DNA from: Devosia marina
Lineage (GTDB): Bacteria > Pseudomonadota > Alphaproteobacteria > Rhizobiales > Devosiaceae
DNA: 64,000 nt
Assembly: GCF_009758415.1 (NCBI RefSeq)
Contig: NZ_WQRF01000001.1
Location: 1,054,001 to 1,118,000, forward strand
Direction: 5' to 3'
Positions 39,185-46,959 of the stretch are shown piece by piece. Both the position numbers and the translations under genes were made by a program. Below the pieces are notes generated by a model. The model did not search any database, was not told where the DNA came from, and saw only the letters and a program-made list of their open reading frames with translations. The first letter of the stretch is position 1. Each line of letters opens with the position of its first letter.

Positions 39185-40345
39185 ATGATGACCACGAGCG
39201 ACAATGATGACGGCCCCAAAAAGCCGCCGACCACAGACCCGCAATTCTGCGCAGAACCCGAACAGCCGGCGGAGGACCTGCCGGTCGCTGAGATCGATGA
39301 ACCAGGCCTGTTGGACAGCCTGATCGGCGATGACGATATCGATCTGGCCGACGACCGGCGCGACCACGAGCGCCGGTTGCGGCAGCACCAGATCCGGCGC
39401 CAGCACAGGGATGCTCCACCTCTGGGAAAGCCGCGGATCGTCAGGCTCAATCACACGCTCACACCGGTCCTGGGAGTCTGCGCGCGTCCGGATTTTGGCA
39501 GCAAGGAACGGCGCGGCGGAGCTGATGAGCGTCATAGGGAACTCGCCAAATTCCATCACGATCTCTCTGAACGGATGACGCTGGAGGGCCCAAGGAGTTT
39601 TGACGCGCTCGAACTGCTCATCGCCAATTTCTACGACAGCTGTCCAGGCTTTCGCGACCTTGCCATGGCGATCTGGGCATCGGCCGCTCAGGCTTTGCAG
39701 GATGGCGCCGTGTGGTTCAGCATGCAGCCGACACTGGTTGTGTCGGAGCCTGGGACGGGCAAAACCCATGCCGCCAGAAAACTTGCCGAGCTGAGCGGAC
39801 TGCCGCTCATCTACATTGACGGGAGCTCGTTGTCGTCATCGGCTGAACTGATCAGCAGTGATGTGGTCTTCCAGTCCGCGCGACCCTCGGCCATCGTTGA
39901 AGGCCTAGCGCGGCACCGGGTCGCCAATCCATTGGTGGTCATCGACGAAGTGGACAAGTTGCACGACATGGCCGAGGGCGGCTTTGCCAATCTGAGCGAG
40001 GCTTTGATTGGGCTGATCGACCGCACTGTCGCGCGTCATCACAAGGACAAGTACCTGCAGGCTGAGATCGACCTCAGTCACGTCAATTTTTTGCTGCTGG
40101 CCAATAACCTCAGTCGTGTGGCGCGACCAGTCGTTGATCGGTGTCGCGTGATCCAGATGCAGCGGCCGACGGCATATGAGATCCTAGCCGTAGCGAAAAA
40201 AGAAATCGCCCGGCGCAAGCTTGAGCCTGACCTGCTGTCGGTTCTCGAGAAAGCCGCGCACAAGGGGCAGATCAAAAGCCTACGAAAGCTCCACAAGGCG
40301 CTAGACGCCGCCAGCGGAAGCCGAACGCGTCGGCTGCTCCACTAG
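39185..40345 (+). CDS. AAA+ family ATPase
   Basis: 386 residues. The first ~150 are acidic, low-complexity and unassigned. The AAA+ core follows: Walker A VSEPGTGKTHAAR (~residue 185), Walker B PLVVIDEVDKLHD (~255), sensor-1 FLLLANNLSRVARPVVDRC with an arginine-finger-like VVDRCR, and a helical lid. The pore and core resemble ClpX/Lon/RuvB-type remodelers; the exact subfamily is not clear. Followed after 81 bp on the same strand by a CoiA-like putative nuclease, suggesting a two-component ATPase-nuclease unit. Both lie between inverted structured repeats. Confidence 0.8.
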   Translation: MMTTSDNDDGPKKPPTTDPQFCAEPEQPAEDLPVAEIDEPGLLDSLIGDDDIDLADDRRDHERRLRQHQIRRQHRDAPPLGKPRIVRLNHTLTPVLGVCARPDFGSKERRGGADERHRELAKFHHDLSERMTLEGPRSFDALELLIANFYDSCPGFRDLAMAIWASAAQALQDGAVWFSMQPTLVVSEPGTGKTHAARKLAELSGLPLIYIDGSSLSSSAELISSDVVFQSARPSAIVEGLARHRVANPLVVIDEVDKLHDMAEGGFANLSEALIGLIDRTVARHHKDKYLQAEIDLSHVNFLLLANNLSRVARPVVDRCRVIQMQRPTAYEILAVAKKEIARRKLEPDLLSVLEKAAHKGQIKSLRKLHKALDAASGSRTRRLLH

Positions 40346-40426
40346 CTCGGCCACTCATCATCCAAGCAAGACGATCTGGATCCGTCCAGATGTTGACCCA
40401 TCACGCAATCAGAACGGAACACCACA

Positions 40427-41821
40427 ATGACTCCAACACTCACTCAACGCGCGATCCGCACCGTCACCAAAACCACCGGAACCGGGACCGTGCGCCTTAG
40501 CTCGGCGGAGGCTCTCTCCGATCTCACCGGCCTCACGGGGCACGCGCTGCGCGTCCAGAGCCGCGACACCCAGGCAGATCAGCGGACCGAATATCGCTGC
40601 GGCGCTTGCAATGCCGAGGTCGCCCTCCGGTTCCGGCGCAATGGCCGCTCGGGCGAGCGGACCAGTTTCTTCGTCCATGCCCTTCGTGCCGACGCCAAAG
40701 CCTGTTCGTGGTACGCTGGTCCCGATATCCACGATCTGGGCGCTGTCCAGTTCGGCGGACAGCAGGAAGGTTGGAACCATCGGGAGGCAAAGCGCCTGCT
40801 CGAGATCTGCCTCAAGGCTGATGACTGGTTCAGCGACATCACACTCGAAAAGACCATTTTCGGCGGCGATGAACCTGGCCGCCGGGCGGATGTGTTCGCC
40901 CGTTTCGGCGAACAGGAGGTTTCTTTTGAGGTCCAGGTGGCGCGGCCCAGCCTTGAGACCATCGTCGGCCGGCAGGCATTTTACCAGAAGCGCAATATTG
41001 ATCTGGTCTGGGTGACCAGCTTGTCGGCCACAAGCAAGCTGACTAGTGCAGCCTTCACCGATCTCGTGGTCAGCAATGGCGGCAGCATCCTGGCTGTGTC
41101 CGAGGCAGCCGTCGAAGCGAGCCAGGCGGCCGGCGAGCTGAAACTGCATCAGTTTCGGATTGCACCGCGCCTCGGTGACCGCGGCAGCTACTGTGTCTGG
41201 AAACACAATATGGTCGGTCTCAATGATATCCTGATCTCTCCGGCTGATCGGCGGGAGGCAAATGCTTCCGCCTTCGGCAGGGCGTGGTTGGAGCAGATTG
41301 GTCCTGAAGCGGCAGCGGCGGCCAAAACCCTGCGCGAGAATGCGGCACAAGGAGCAGGCATGCAGGAGATGGCCAATGCTTATCGCAAGCTGTTTCGGGT
41401 TTGCGTGGCTCCGGGGACGGCAATAGCCGCTGAAGATGGATTGCCTATCATGATGGCATGGCTGTCGGCACTGGACGGGTTGATCGACAATCCGCAGCAG
41501 GCGAGGCTGCCCGACCAGTTGTCCAAACGGACCGAAGCCTTGCTCAATGCCAAGACCGGCGCATTCTGGCTGCGCAGGACGATCAATTTGCTGGACCTGT
41601 ATCCGGAGCAGGCGAAGGCTCTGCCTGATGATATTATGCGCCGCCTGCGGGTTCTTCAGGGCAGCACGACGCGGAAAGTCGAGCAACAGTACAGTCGTTT
41701 GCTCGCGGCGGTCTTTCCAAAATTCGCAAATGCGCTTTTGGCGCGTCCGCCGAAGTATCCGCCGCAGCTGGTGGGAGTTACTGACCGAGTTCGGCCGCTG
41801 CACAGTGCGCCTTTGGCTTAA
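40427..41821 (+). CDS. CoiA-like putative nuclease (restriction-endonuclease fold)
   Basis: 464 residues. N-terminal zinc-ribbon-like pair YRCGACNAEVALRFRR, then SFFVHAL...CSWYAG, and EGWNHREAKRLLEICL. The core GRRADVFARFGEQEVSFEVQ, followed by RQAFYQKRNIDLVWV, fits the CoiA/DUF6035 pattern in which D and E-x-Q replace the PD-(D/E)xK active site. The C-terminal ~220 residues are helical and unassigned. CoiA proteins act in competence or are found in defence contexts; here the role is inferred only from the fold and the ATPase partner. Weak Shine-Dalgarno before the ATG. Confidence 0.6.
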   Translation: MTPTLTQRAIRTVTKTTGTGTVRLSSAEALSDLTGLTGHALRVQSRDTQADQRTEYRCGACNAEVALRFRRNGRSGERTSFFVHALRADAKACSWYAGPDIHDLGAVQFGGQQEGWNHREAKRLLEICLKADDWFSDITLEKTIFGGDEPGRRADVFARFGEQEVSFEVQVARPSLETIVGRQAFYQKRNIDLVWVTSLSATSKLTSAAFTDLVVSNGGSILAVSEAAVEASQAAGELKLHQFRIAPRLGDRGSYCVWKHNMVGLNDILISPADRREANASAFGRAWLEQIGPEAAAAAKTLRENAAQGAGMQEMANAYRKLFRVCVAPGTAIAAEDGLPIMMAWLSALDGLIDNPQQARLPDQLSKRTEALLNAKTGAFWLRRTINLLDLYPEQAKALPDDIMRRLRVLQGSTTRKVEQQYSRLLAAVFPKFANALLARPPKYPPQLVGVTDRVRPLHSAPLA

Positions 41822-42013
41822 CAAGAAGACGGTCCCTGCGGTCGCAAAGATCGCGGGGACCGACACCAGTCCAACCGTGGCGATCTTCAACCGAGTCACC
41901 ATGCGCCCCGGAGCGACTTTATGGTCTGCGCCGACACTCTAACGATGCGGTAGCGGGTGTCTGAGCACCTCCGCCAGAACAGAAGACCGGTTTCCAAATT
42001 CCAGAGAGATCGG

Positions 42014-42200
42014 TTGACGCCTTGCCTGGCCACATTACCCTCACCCGCTCTTTAGGCTGCGGAGCGGCCGGCCAGGCGCCGCCAGGCGCAGTGGCCAGAC
42101 AAGGAGTCAAGCGACCGCCAGGGTCCCAGTGTCCAATCCTCGCCGCATCGCGGCGAGAGTGTGGCACCTGCCTTCAACCACCCAGCACTAGCGGGTGGTT
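42014..42200 (-). ncRNA. Structured element copy B (inverted relative of copy A)
   Basis: Read on the minus strand: P1 AACCACCC/GGGTGGTT with the same loop GCTAGTGCT, P2 CTCGCCGC/GCGGCGAG with a GAT loop, link ATTGGACACTGGGACCC, and P3 of 20 positions with the same internal mismatch at position 6. Spacing between P1 and P2 is 18 nt in both copies. Compared with copy A at least eight base pairs differ by double substitutions that keep pairing. The 570-bp gap 41822-42393 holds this element and a terminator, and no gene. Confidence 0.6.
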
Positions 42201-42227
42201 CCAAGCCAAAGCGTGATTTGACGCTGG

Positions 42228-42261
42228 GGGCGGTCGCGGACTGATCGCCCTTCGTTTTTTT
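42228..42261 (+). terminator. Intrinsic terminator downstream of the CoiA-like gene
   Basis: Stem GGGCGGTC/GATCGCCC (one G-T pair) with a 7-nt loop, followed by TTCGTTTTTTT. Oriented to end plus-strand transcription coming from the AAA/CoiA-like genes after it has crossed copy B. Confidence 0.7.
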
Positions 42262-42393
42262 CAAGCTTCTCTTTTTGTAGGCCGAGATTTTTCAATCGCC
42301 AGCGGATATCGGTGGCTCGAACCGGACTTGCCCAAATCACTGGTGTAGGTTCGAACACCAATTACACAGCCTCACCCTCGCGTCGTTTTCAGC

Positions 42394-42840
42394 TCAATGG
42401 CGCCCAGCATAGGGCACATCTTGGTCCCAATCTTGAGCATCCTGTTCGCTGGTCATCTTCTTGAAGAGCGAGCCAAAGTTTGGTTCGTAAAATACGCCTG
42501 ATGTCGAGCGAAGGTAGTCAATCAACTGCAGCGAATGCGGTGGCGCTGACCACTCTGGTACCTCTCGCATGTAGGCCCAGTTGGCTTTCTCGGCCACAGG
42601 TGTCGCGTACTCTTCCGCCAGCTCGTCGCCCTCAGCGCGGATAAAGAGCAAGGCCTCTCCACTGGCCTTGTGCCGCAGCTCCCACCAGTCGCGCAGCACT
42701 TCACCGCGATGCGGATCGTACATCGGCACCAAAAGCAGTCCATTGCACTCTCTGGCCTCGGCTTCATTGGGCCACATGCCGCGGAGATCGGGATGATTTG
42801 GATTGCGATGTCGGTAGACCCAGGTCCATGTGCTCGGCAT
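42394..42840 (-). CDS. Hypothetical protein, 148 aa
   Basis: MPSTWTWVYRHRNPNHPDLR with many tryptophans, tyrosines and acidic residues; soluble, no signal peptide, no family recognised. AGGAGG lies six bases before the ATG. Divergent from a small helix-turn-helix-like gene across 115 bp containing a promoter with an SOS-like box. Reading frame and ribosome site support a real gene; function unknown. Confidence 0.65.
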   Translation of the reverse strand: MPSTWTWVYRHRNPNHPDLRGMWPNEAEARECNGLLLVPMYDPHRGEVLRDWWELRHKASGEALLFIRAEGDELAEEYATPVAEKANWAYMREVPEWSAPPHSLQLIDYLRSTSGVFYEPNFGSLFKKMTSEQDAQDWDQDVPYAGRH

Positions 42841-42899
42841 GTCCGCCTCCTGTTGATGGGCAGGATAGTCAAGAACCGAGTCCGCTCGCCGTCAAGCAC

Positions 42900-42928
42900 T
42901 TGTTCTGTTTTTGTTCACGTCATATGCT
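42900..42928 (+). promoter_or_regulatory. Promoter overlapped by an alphaproteobacterial LexA-type box
   Basis: TTGTTC (42900-42905), a 17-bp spacer and TATGCT (42923-42928) form a sigma-70-like promoter directed at the small gene starting 42956. GTTCTGTTTTTGTTC (42902-42916) matches GTTC-N7-GTTC, the known LexA box of alphaproteobacteria, and overlaps the -35 and spacer. SOS control of one or both divergent genes is inferred. Confidence 0.6.
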
Positions 42929-42955
42929 CGTGTCACTCAGAAGACCGAGACCACA

Positions 42956-43174
42956 ATGAGCATCGCCATCAAACTCAACAAAGCCGAACGCATTCGCCGC
43001 GCCCTTGAAGCCAATCCCGGCATGTCGGAGGCAGACCTCGCGGCAGATCAGGGCGTCACAATTAGCCAGGTCAAGGCCGCTCTCGCCTTTCGTCGGCAGG
43101 GTCAGAGGCGCGGCCAACAAAGTTCTCAGCGCAAAAAGACCCCTGCGCACATGGGGGCGTTACGCAGGGGCTGA
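42956..43174 (+). CDS. Small helix-turn-helix-like protein, 72 aa
   Basis: MSIAIKLNKAERIRRALEAN begins a basic protein. MSEADLAADQGVTISQVKAA has helix-turn-helix spacing, and the tail is rich in R, Q and K (RRQGQRRGQQ). It starts 28 bp after the -10 of an SOS-like promoter. No family recognised. It could be a regulator of the opposite gene or a DNA-binding accessory. In the following 390 bp (43175-43565) I find no supported gene. Confidence 0.6.
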   Translation: MSIAIKLNKAERIRRALEANPGMSEADLAADQGVTISQVKAALAFRRQGQRRGQQSSQRKKTPAHMGALRRG

Positions 43175-43565
43175 CCTTGGAGGGTCGTGCGCAGCTTTTG
43201 GCTTGCGCGCTGCCAGGGTAATTCAAAATGAAATGCGATGGCAGGGTTTCATGGGGCACCTAGGCCGTCCAGGGAAGGTTGGCTCATCGACAAATTTTTG
43301 CGCGGGAATAGGCTCGACGGGTGTAGCCAGCAGCAGTGGAGGCAACGCCTCCGGCGGCAGAAACTCAGATTACTGCCATTTGGCACGGCGACGCATGATG
43401 CTTGGTGGCAGTGGACGCGGCAGGCAGGACCGCGATAGCGAAGACCGCAAGGCCAGCCCAAATGGCGCGGATTTTTTTGACACCCGAGGATTTTGAATGG
43501 GATGACTACTCTGCGTCAGTGGACAAAGCTAGGCTGTTCAGGGTGCAGACAGTCGGGAGAACCAC

Positions 43566-44297
43566 ATGCCAGACGCATTCGCAGACAAGATTGCCGTTGT
43601 GACAGGCGCCGCATCGGGCATAGGGCTCGCAACCACGAGGGCCCTACTGGCCGAGGGCGCCCAGGTTGTGATGGTTGACCGGAATGAAAGTGCCCTGAAA
43701 GAATTGACGTCCGAACTTGGCAGTAAGGCTTGCTACCATGTCACAGACCTTCTTGACCCCACAAGTTGCGCACAAATGGTGCCGGAAATCCTTGAGGTCG
43801 TCTCACATATCGACATTCTTCACTGCAATGCAGGTACCTATATCGGTGGCGATCTCACAGACACGACGCCTGATGCCATTGATCGCATGCTCAACCTCAA
43901 TGTGAATGCGGTGATGAAAAACGTGCATGCCATCTGTCCTCATATGCAGGAGCGCGGCACCGGCGACATCATAGTCACGTGCTCGGTTGCAGGCCACTTC
44001 CCTACATACTGGGAGCCTATTTACTCGGGGTCGAAGTGGGCGATTACAAGTTTCGTGCAGTGTATGCGCCGGCAGTTGGCATCTAGCGACATTCGAGTCG
44101 CTCAGATTTCGCCCGGTCCTGTGGTCTCGGCGCTATTGGCCGATTGGCCTGAGGAAAATCTGCGCAAGGCTCGAGAGATAGGCGGCTTGATCGAACCAGA
44201 AGACGTCGCCGAGGCAATCGTGTTCATGCTCTCGCGACGACGCGGCGTGACCATTCGCGACTTGATTATCCTGCCGAGCACATTTGATCGGGTGTAA
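43566..44297 (+). CDS. SDR family oxidoreductase (ribitol 2-dehydrogenase-like)
   Basis: 243 residues: TGAASGIGLATTRALLAEGA cofactor motif, HCNAG (variant of NNAG), VTCSVAGH and active-site YSGSK. SPGPVVSALLADWPEENL and the C-terminal VTIRDLIILPSTFD resemble ribitol/polyol dehydrogenases rather than typical SDRs. No Shine-Dalgarno better than GGGAGA before ATG 43566. Isolated from other polyol genes; possibly a displaced part of the AraC/polyol locus at 33.8-36.9 kb. Confidence 0.85.
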   Translation: MPDAFADKIAVVTGAASGIGLATTRALLAEGAQVVMVDRNESALKELTSELGSKACYHVTDLLDPTSCAQMVPEILEVVSHIDILHCNAGTYIGGDLTDTTPDAIDRMLNLNVNAVMKNVHAICPHMQERGTGDIIVTCSVAGHFPTYWEPIYSGSKWAITSFVQCMRRQLASSDIRVAQISPGPVVSALLADWPEENLRKAREIGGLIEPEDVAEAIVFMLSRRRGVTIRDLIILPSTFDRV

Positions 44298-44623
44298 TAA
44301 TCTTGAGTGTACAGTGAAATCTAATGGAACGCGGCCGGCAATCTGGAGGGCTTGCTTTGCGCGAACGCTCTGAGCGAGCGGAGGGGCCGGCACGCCCGCA
44401 GCCCCTTAAAGTTAGTTCGCGAGCGCCTACGCTGTCTTCATCGGTGTCGGAACCGGCCCATCTGCAAGACGCCGCATGCACGAACATGCCCGCGGGAGGG
44501 GTGCGCTCCAGGCAGCCGTTCGGCAAGGCGCCCCTTTCTGGCCGTTCGACTGCCGCTTGCGGCGTCCCGAAAGCCGACATCGCTCACGGCGTAGCCAAGC
44601 GCAAGCCGATTACTTCGGCGTAT

Positions 44624-44647
44624 GTTCGAATCCCACCCGGTCCGCCA
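44624..44647 (+). repeat. tRNA 3'-end remnant (putative att site)
   Basis: GTTCGAATCCCACCCGGTCC followed by GCCA reads as the T-loop, T-arm, acceptor strand and CCA of a tRNA, but the 5' acceptor strand and other arms are not present nearby, and the T-stem does not pair. This is what remains when an element integrates into a tRNA 3' end. The 730-bp gap 44298-45028 holds no gene besides this mark. Confidence 0.5.
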
Positions 44648-45028
44648 CTTGCCCCCGCGAAAGCGTTCTCCCGATCCGGCCGCGGCTGGATTTCCTCGTT
44701 GTTTTCGAGGGTTATGCGGGTTGGGCTGTTAACCGGCCTACGCCCCGAAGGGCGGACACGCGTTCTCTCCGGGCCGATATTCTCCGGACCTGTTAACCGC
44801 CGCGCTTTCGGTGAACAGCTTTAAATCATTGCTTTCAATTGATCTTTCGAAGTCCGTGATGCACGCGATTTGGAAAATTCATCTGGATGGCGGATGGAAC
44901 AGAGATCGAACGTCGCCCGTTGCGCGCTGGTTCGGCTGCGGCTGGGACCAATCTCACCTCAGCCGCTGTTCGTGCTTTGTGCTGAGTCAACCGCGTGTTA
45001 CCGTTGTGAAAAAGTGTGAGGCGAGCAG

Positions 45029-45796
45029 TTGGCCCAGAAGTCAGACATCGAATGGACGGACGCGACGTGGAACCCGGTGACGGGCTGCACCAAGGTCGGT
45101 CCCGGTTGTGACAACTGCTACGCCGAGCGGTTCGCAGAGCGCTGGCGTGGAATCCCTGGACACCCCTACGAGCAGGGCTTTGACCTGACACTCTGGCCGT
45201 CGAGGCTGAAGCAGCCCGTGCTCTGGAAGAAGCCGCGGATGATCTTCGTCAACTCAATGAGCGACCTCTTCCACAAGGACATCGACCGTACATTCCTCGA
45301 CGCTGTGTTCGACGCCATGGAGCAGGCGGACTGGCACGTCTACCAGGTGCTGACCAAGCGCAGCTCGCTCATGCGCAACTACGTTCGAAAGCGGTATCAT
45401 GAACGGCCGGTCCCTCGCCACATATGGCTCGGCGTTTCTGTCGAGGACGCCGCGCATGCGAGCCGGATTGAGCACCTGAAGCAGATCAATTCCGACGCGC
45501 GCTTCATCTCGTTCGAGCCGTTGCTCGGACCGGTTGGGGATGTTGATCTGCAGGGCGTCGCTTGGGCCATCGTCGGCGGCGAGAGTGGGCCTCGGGCTCG
45601 GCCGATGGACGAGAGCTGGGTCCGCCAGATCCGGGACATGTGCGGACGTGACGACGTCGCGTTTTTCTTCAAGCAGTGGGGCGGCGCAAGACCGAAATCC
45701 GGCGGGCGCCTTCTCGACGGTGAAGAGTGGAATGGCTTTCCCTGGCAGATCGTTCCCGAACCTATCATTCGCGCCCTGCAGCCCGAGGATGCCTGA
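45029..45796 (+). CDS. Three-Cys-motif protein (DUF5131 / phage Gp37-Gp68 family)
   Basis: 255 residues starting with the hallmark EWTDATWNPVTGCTKVGPGC followed by DNCYAERFAERW; the cysteines C-x5-C-x2-C resemble an Fe-S/radical-SAM-like site. VNSMSDLFHKD, VLTKRS, IWLGVSVED, FEPLLGPVG and VGGESGPRARPMDESWVR are all family blocks. Biochemical function unknown; common in phages and defence islands. TTG start preceded by GAGG; its stop overlaps the TcmP start by one base, so the two act together. Confidence 0.88.
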   Translation: MAQKSDIEWTDATWNPVTGCTKVGPGCDNCYAERFAERWRGIPGHPYEQGFDLTLWPSRLKQPVLWKKPRMIFVNSMSDLFHKDIDRTFLDAVFDAMEQADWHVYQVLTKRSSLMRNYVRKRYHERPVPRHIWLGVSVEDAAHASRIEHLKQINSDARFISFEPLLGPVGDVDLQGVAWAIVGGESGPRARPMDESWVRQIRDMCGRDDVAFFFKQWGGARPKSGGRLLDGEEWNGFPWQIVPEPIIRALQPEDA

Positions 45797-46947
45797 TGCC
45801 GCCCAAGATAGAAAACTATCACGGGCGCGAGCAGTCCTTCATCAAGCATCTGTTTCTCAACAAGTATCTCGAGTCCGCAGCCTACAAGTTGTTCCAAGGC
45901 AGATCGCCGGTCTTCAACTTCGTGGACGCCTTCGCGGGCCCTTGGCGGGTATCTGACACTAACAGGTATTCCGACGCCTCGTTTTCTCAGGCCATCGAAA
46001 CATTGGAAACGGTTCGGCGATCTTTGCTCGATATGGGACGTCCCGGCCTCAAGGTCCGTTTTCGGTTCTGCGAACGGAACCCTGCATCCGTCGCGAAATT
46101 GCGGGAGTTCGCAGCCCAGAAGCCGGAGTTCGACATTCAGGTGTTCTCAGGCCAGTTCGAAGACAACCTCGACGGCATACGCGCTGCCTGCCGGGACGGC
46201 TTCACCTTCACATTCATCGATCCAACCGGCTGGAATGTTGAATCCGCCAAGGTTTTTGAGTTCCTGCGGAGCCTGAACGGCGAATTCCTTTTCAACTTCA
46301 TGGCTGAAGAGGTGAACAGGCACGCTGGCTGGGATGGAGTTGCGGCATCCGTCGGTCGGTTCCTGGCGGATCCTGCTTGGAAGGATGCATTCGAGGCGAT
46401 GCCGGAGGGCTCGAACGAGACCAAGATCCTGCAGCTCCTGAAGGCCAAGATGAAGGAGGCCCGGGTCGCCACCTACCTGACCGATATGGCGATCCGAAAG
46501 CCGCGCGAGGATCGGATCAAGATGCGGCTCATACTCGGCACTCATAGTGGGATCGGCGTCGAGGTTTTCCGGACCGTTCAGGAAAAGGTGGAGAAGGAAG
46601 CTGTCCGCACGCGCCACGCCATTCAGACCGAGGAAAGCAGGCAGTCGCAGCTGTTTCCAGAGGACCAGATCATCGCGTTCGAGACCGATCGCGACGGGGT
46701 CGGATGCTCTGCTCATGTCGGTTGGGCGACCGAACTCCTGTTGCAGACGGTTTCACAGAGACCAGGGGTCGCGTTCGGTCCACTTGCCAGTGAGGTGATG
46801 GAGCTAGTGCCGGTGCGGACCACACACCTCAACAAGATCGCGACGACTAACCGAAAAGCCGGCTTGCTGCGTTTCGACCTCCCAAATGGCAAACGGACGC
46901 CGAGCCCAGATACAAGACTCTGGGCCGGAACGGCGTCAGATAAATAA
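45796..46947 (+). CDS. tcmP: Three-Cys-motif partner protein TcmP
   Basis: 383 residues. FNFVDAFAGPWRVSDTNRYS near the N-terminus resembles a methyltransferase-like nucleotide pocket, FRFCERNP and TFIDPTGWNVE follow, and FNFMAEEVNRHAGW is typical of TcmP. The family is defined by its constant pairing with the three-Cys-motif protein, as here. C-terminal third is helical and basic. Role unknown, suspected nucleic-acid modification or defence. Ends 12 bp from the end of the convergent hsdS gene. Confidence 0.88.
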   Translation: MPPKIENYHGREQSFIKHLFLNKYLESAAYKLFQGRSPVFNFVDAFAGPWRVSDTNRYSDASFSQAIETLETVRRSLLDMGRPGLKVRFRFCERNPASVAKLREFAAQKPEFDIQVFSGQFEDNLDGIRAACRDGFTFTFIDPTGWNVESAKVFEFLRSLNGEFLFNFMAEEVNRHAGWDGVAASVGRFLADPAWKDAFEAMPEGSNETKILQLLKAKMKEARVATYLTDMAIRKPREDRIKMRLILGTHSGIGVEVFRTVQEKVEKEAVRTRHAIQTEESRQSQLFPEDQIIAFETDRDGVGCSAHVGWATELLLQTVSQRPGVAFGPLASEVMELVPVRTTHLNKIATTNRKAGLLRFDLPNGKRTPSPDTRLWAGTASDK

Positions 46948-46959
46948 GCCGTCCGATTC

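Noticed and set aside
40409..41902. 497-codon open frame antisense to the CoiA-like gene
   Set aside because: No recognisable domain and no ribosome site; its length is explained by GC-rich antisense codon bias. The plus-strand protein has clear motifs.
43380..43495. Signal-peptide-like peptide on the minus strand (KKIRAIWAGLAVFAIAVLPA)
   Set aside because: No start codon or ribosome site in frame and a stop after ~37 residues; at best a decayed remnant adjoining an A7 run.
44500..44650. A complete tRNA gene
   Set aside because: Only the T-loop to CCA portion matches; no acceptor 5' strand, D-arm or anticodon arm can be folded upstream, so it is listed as a remnant.
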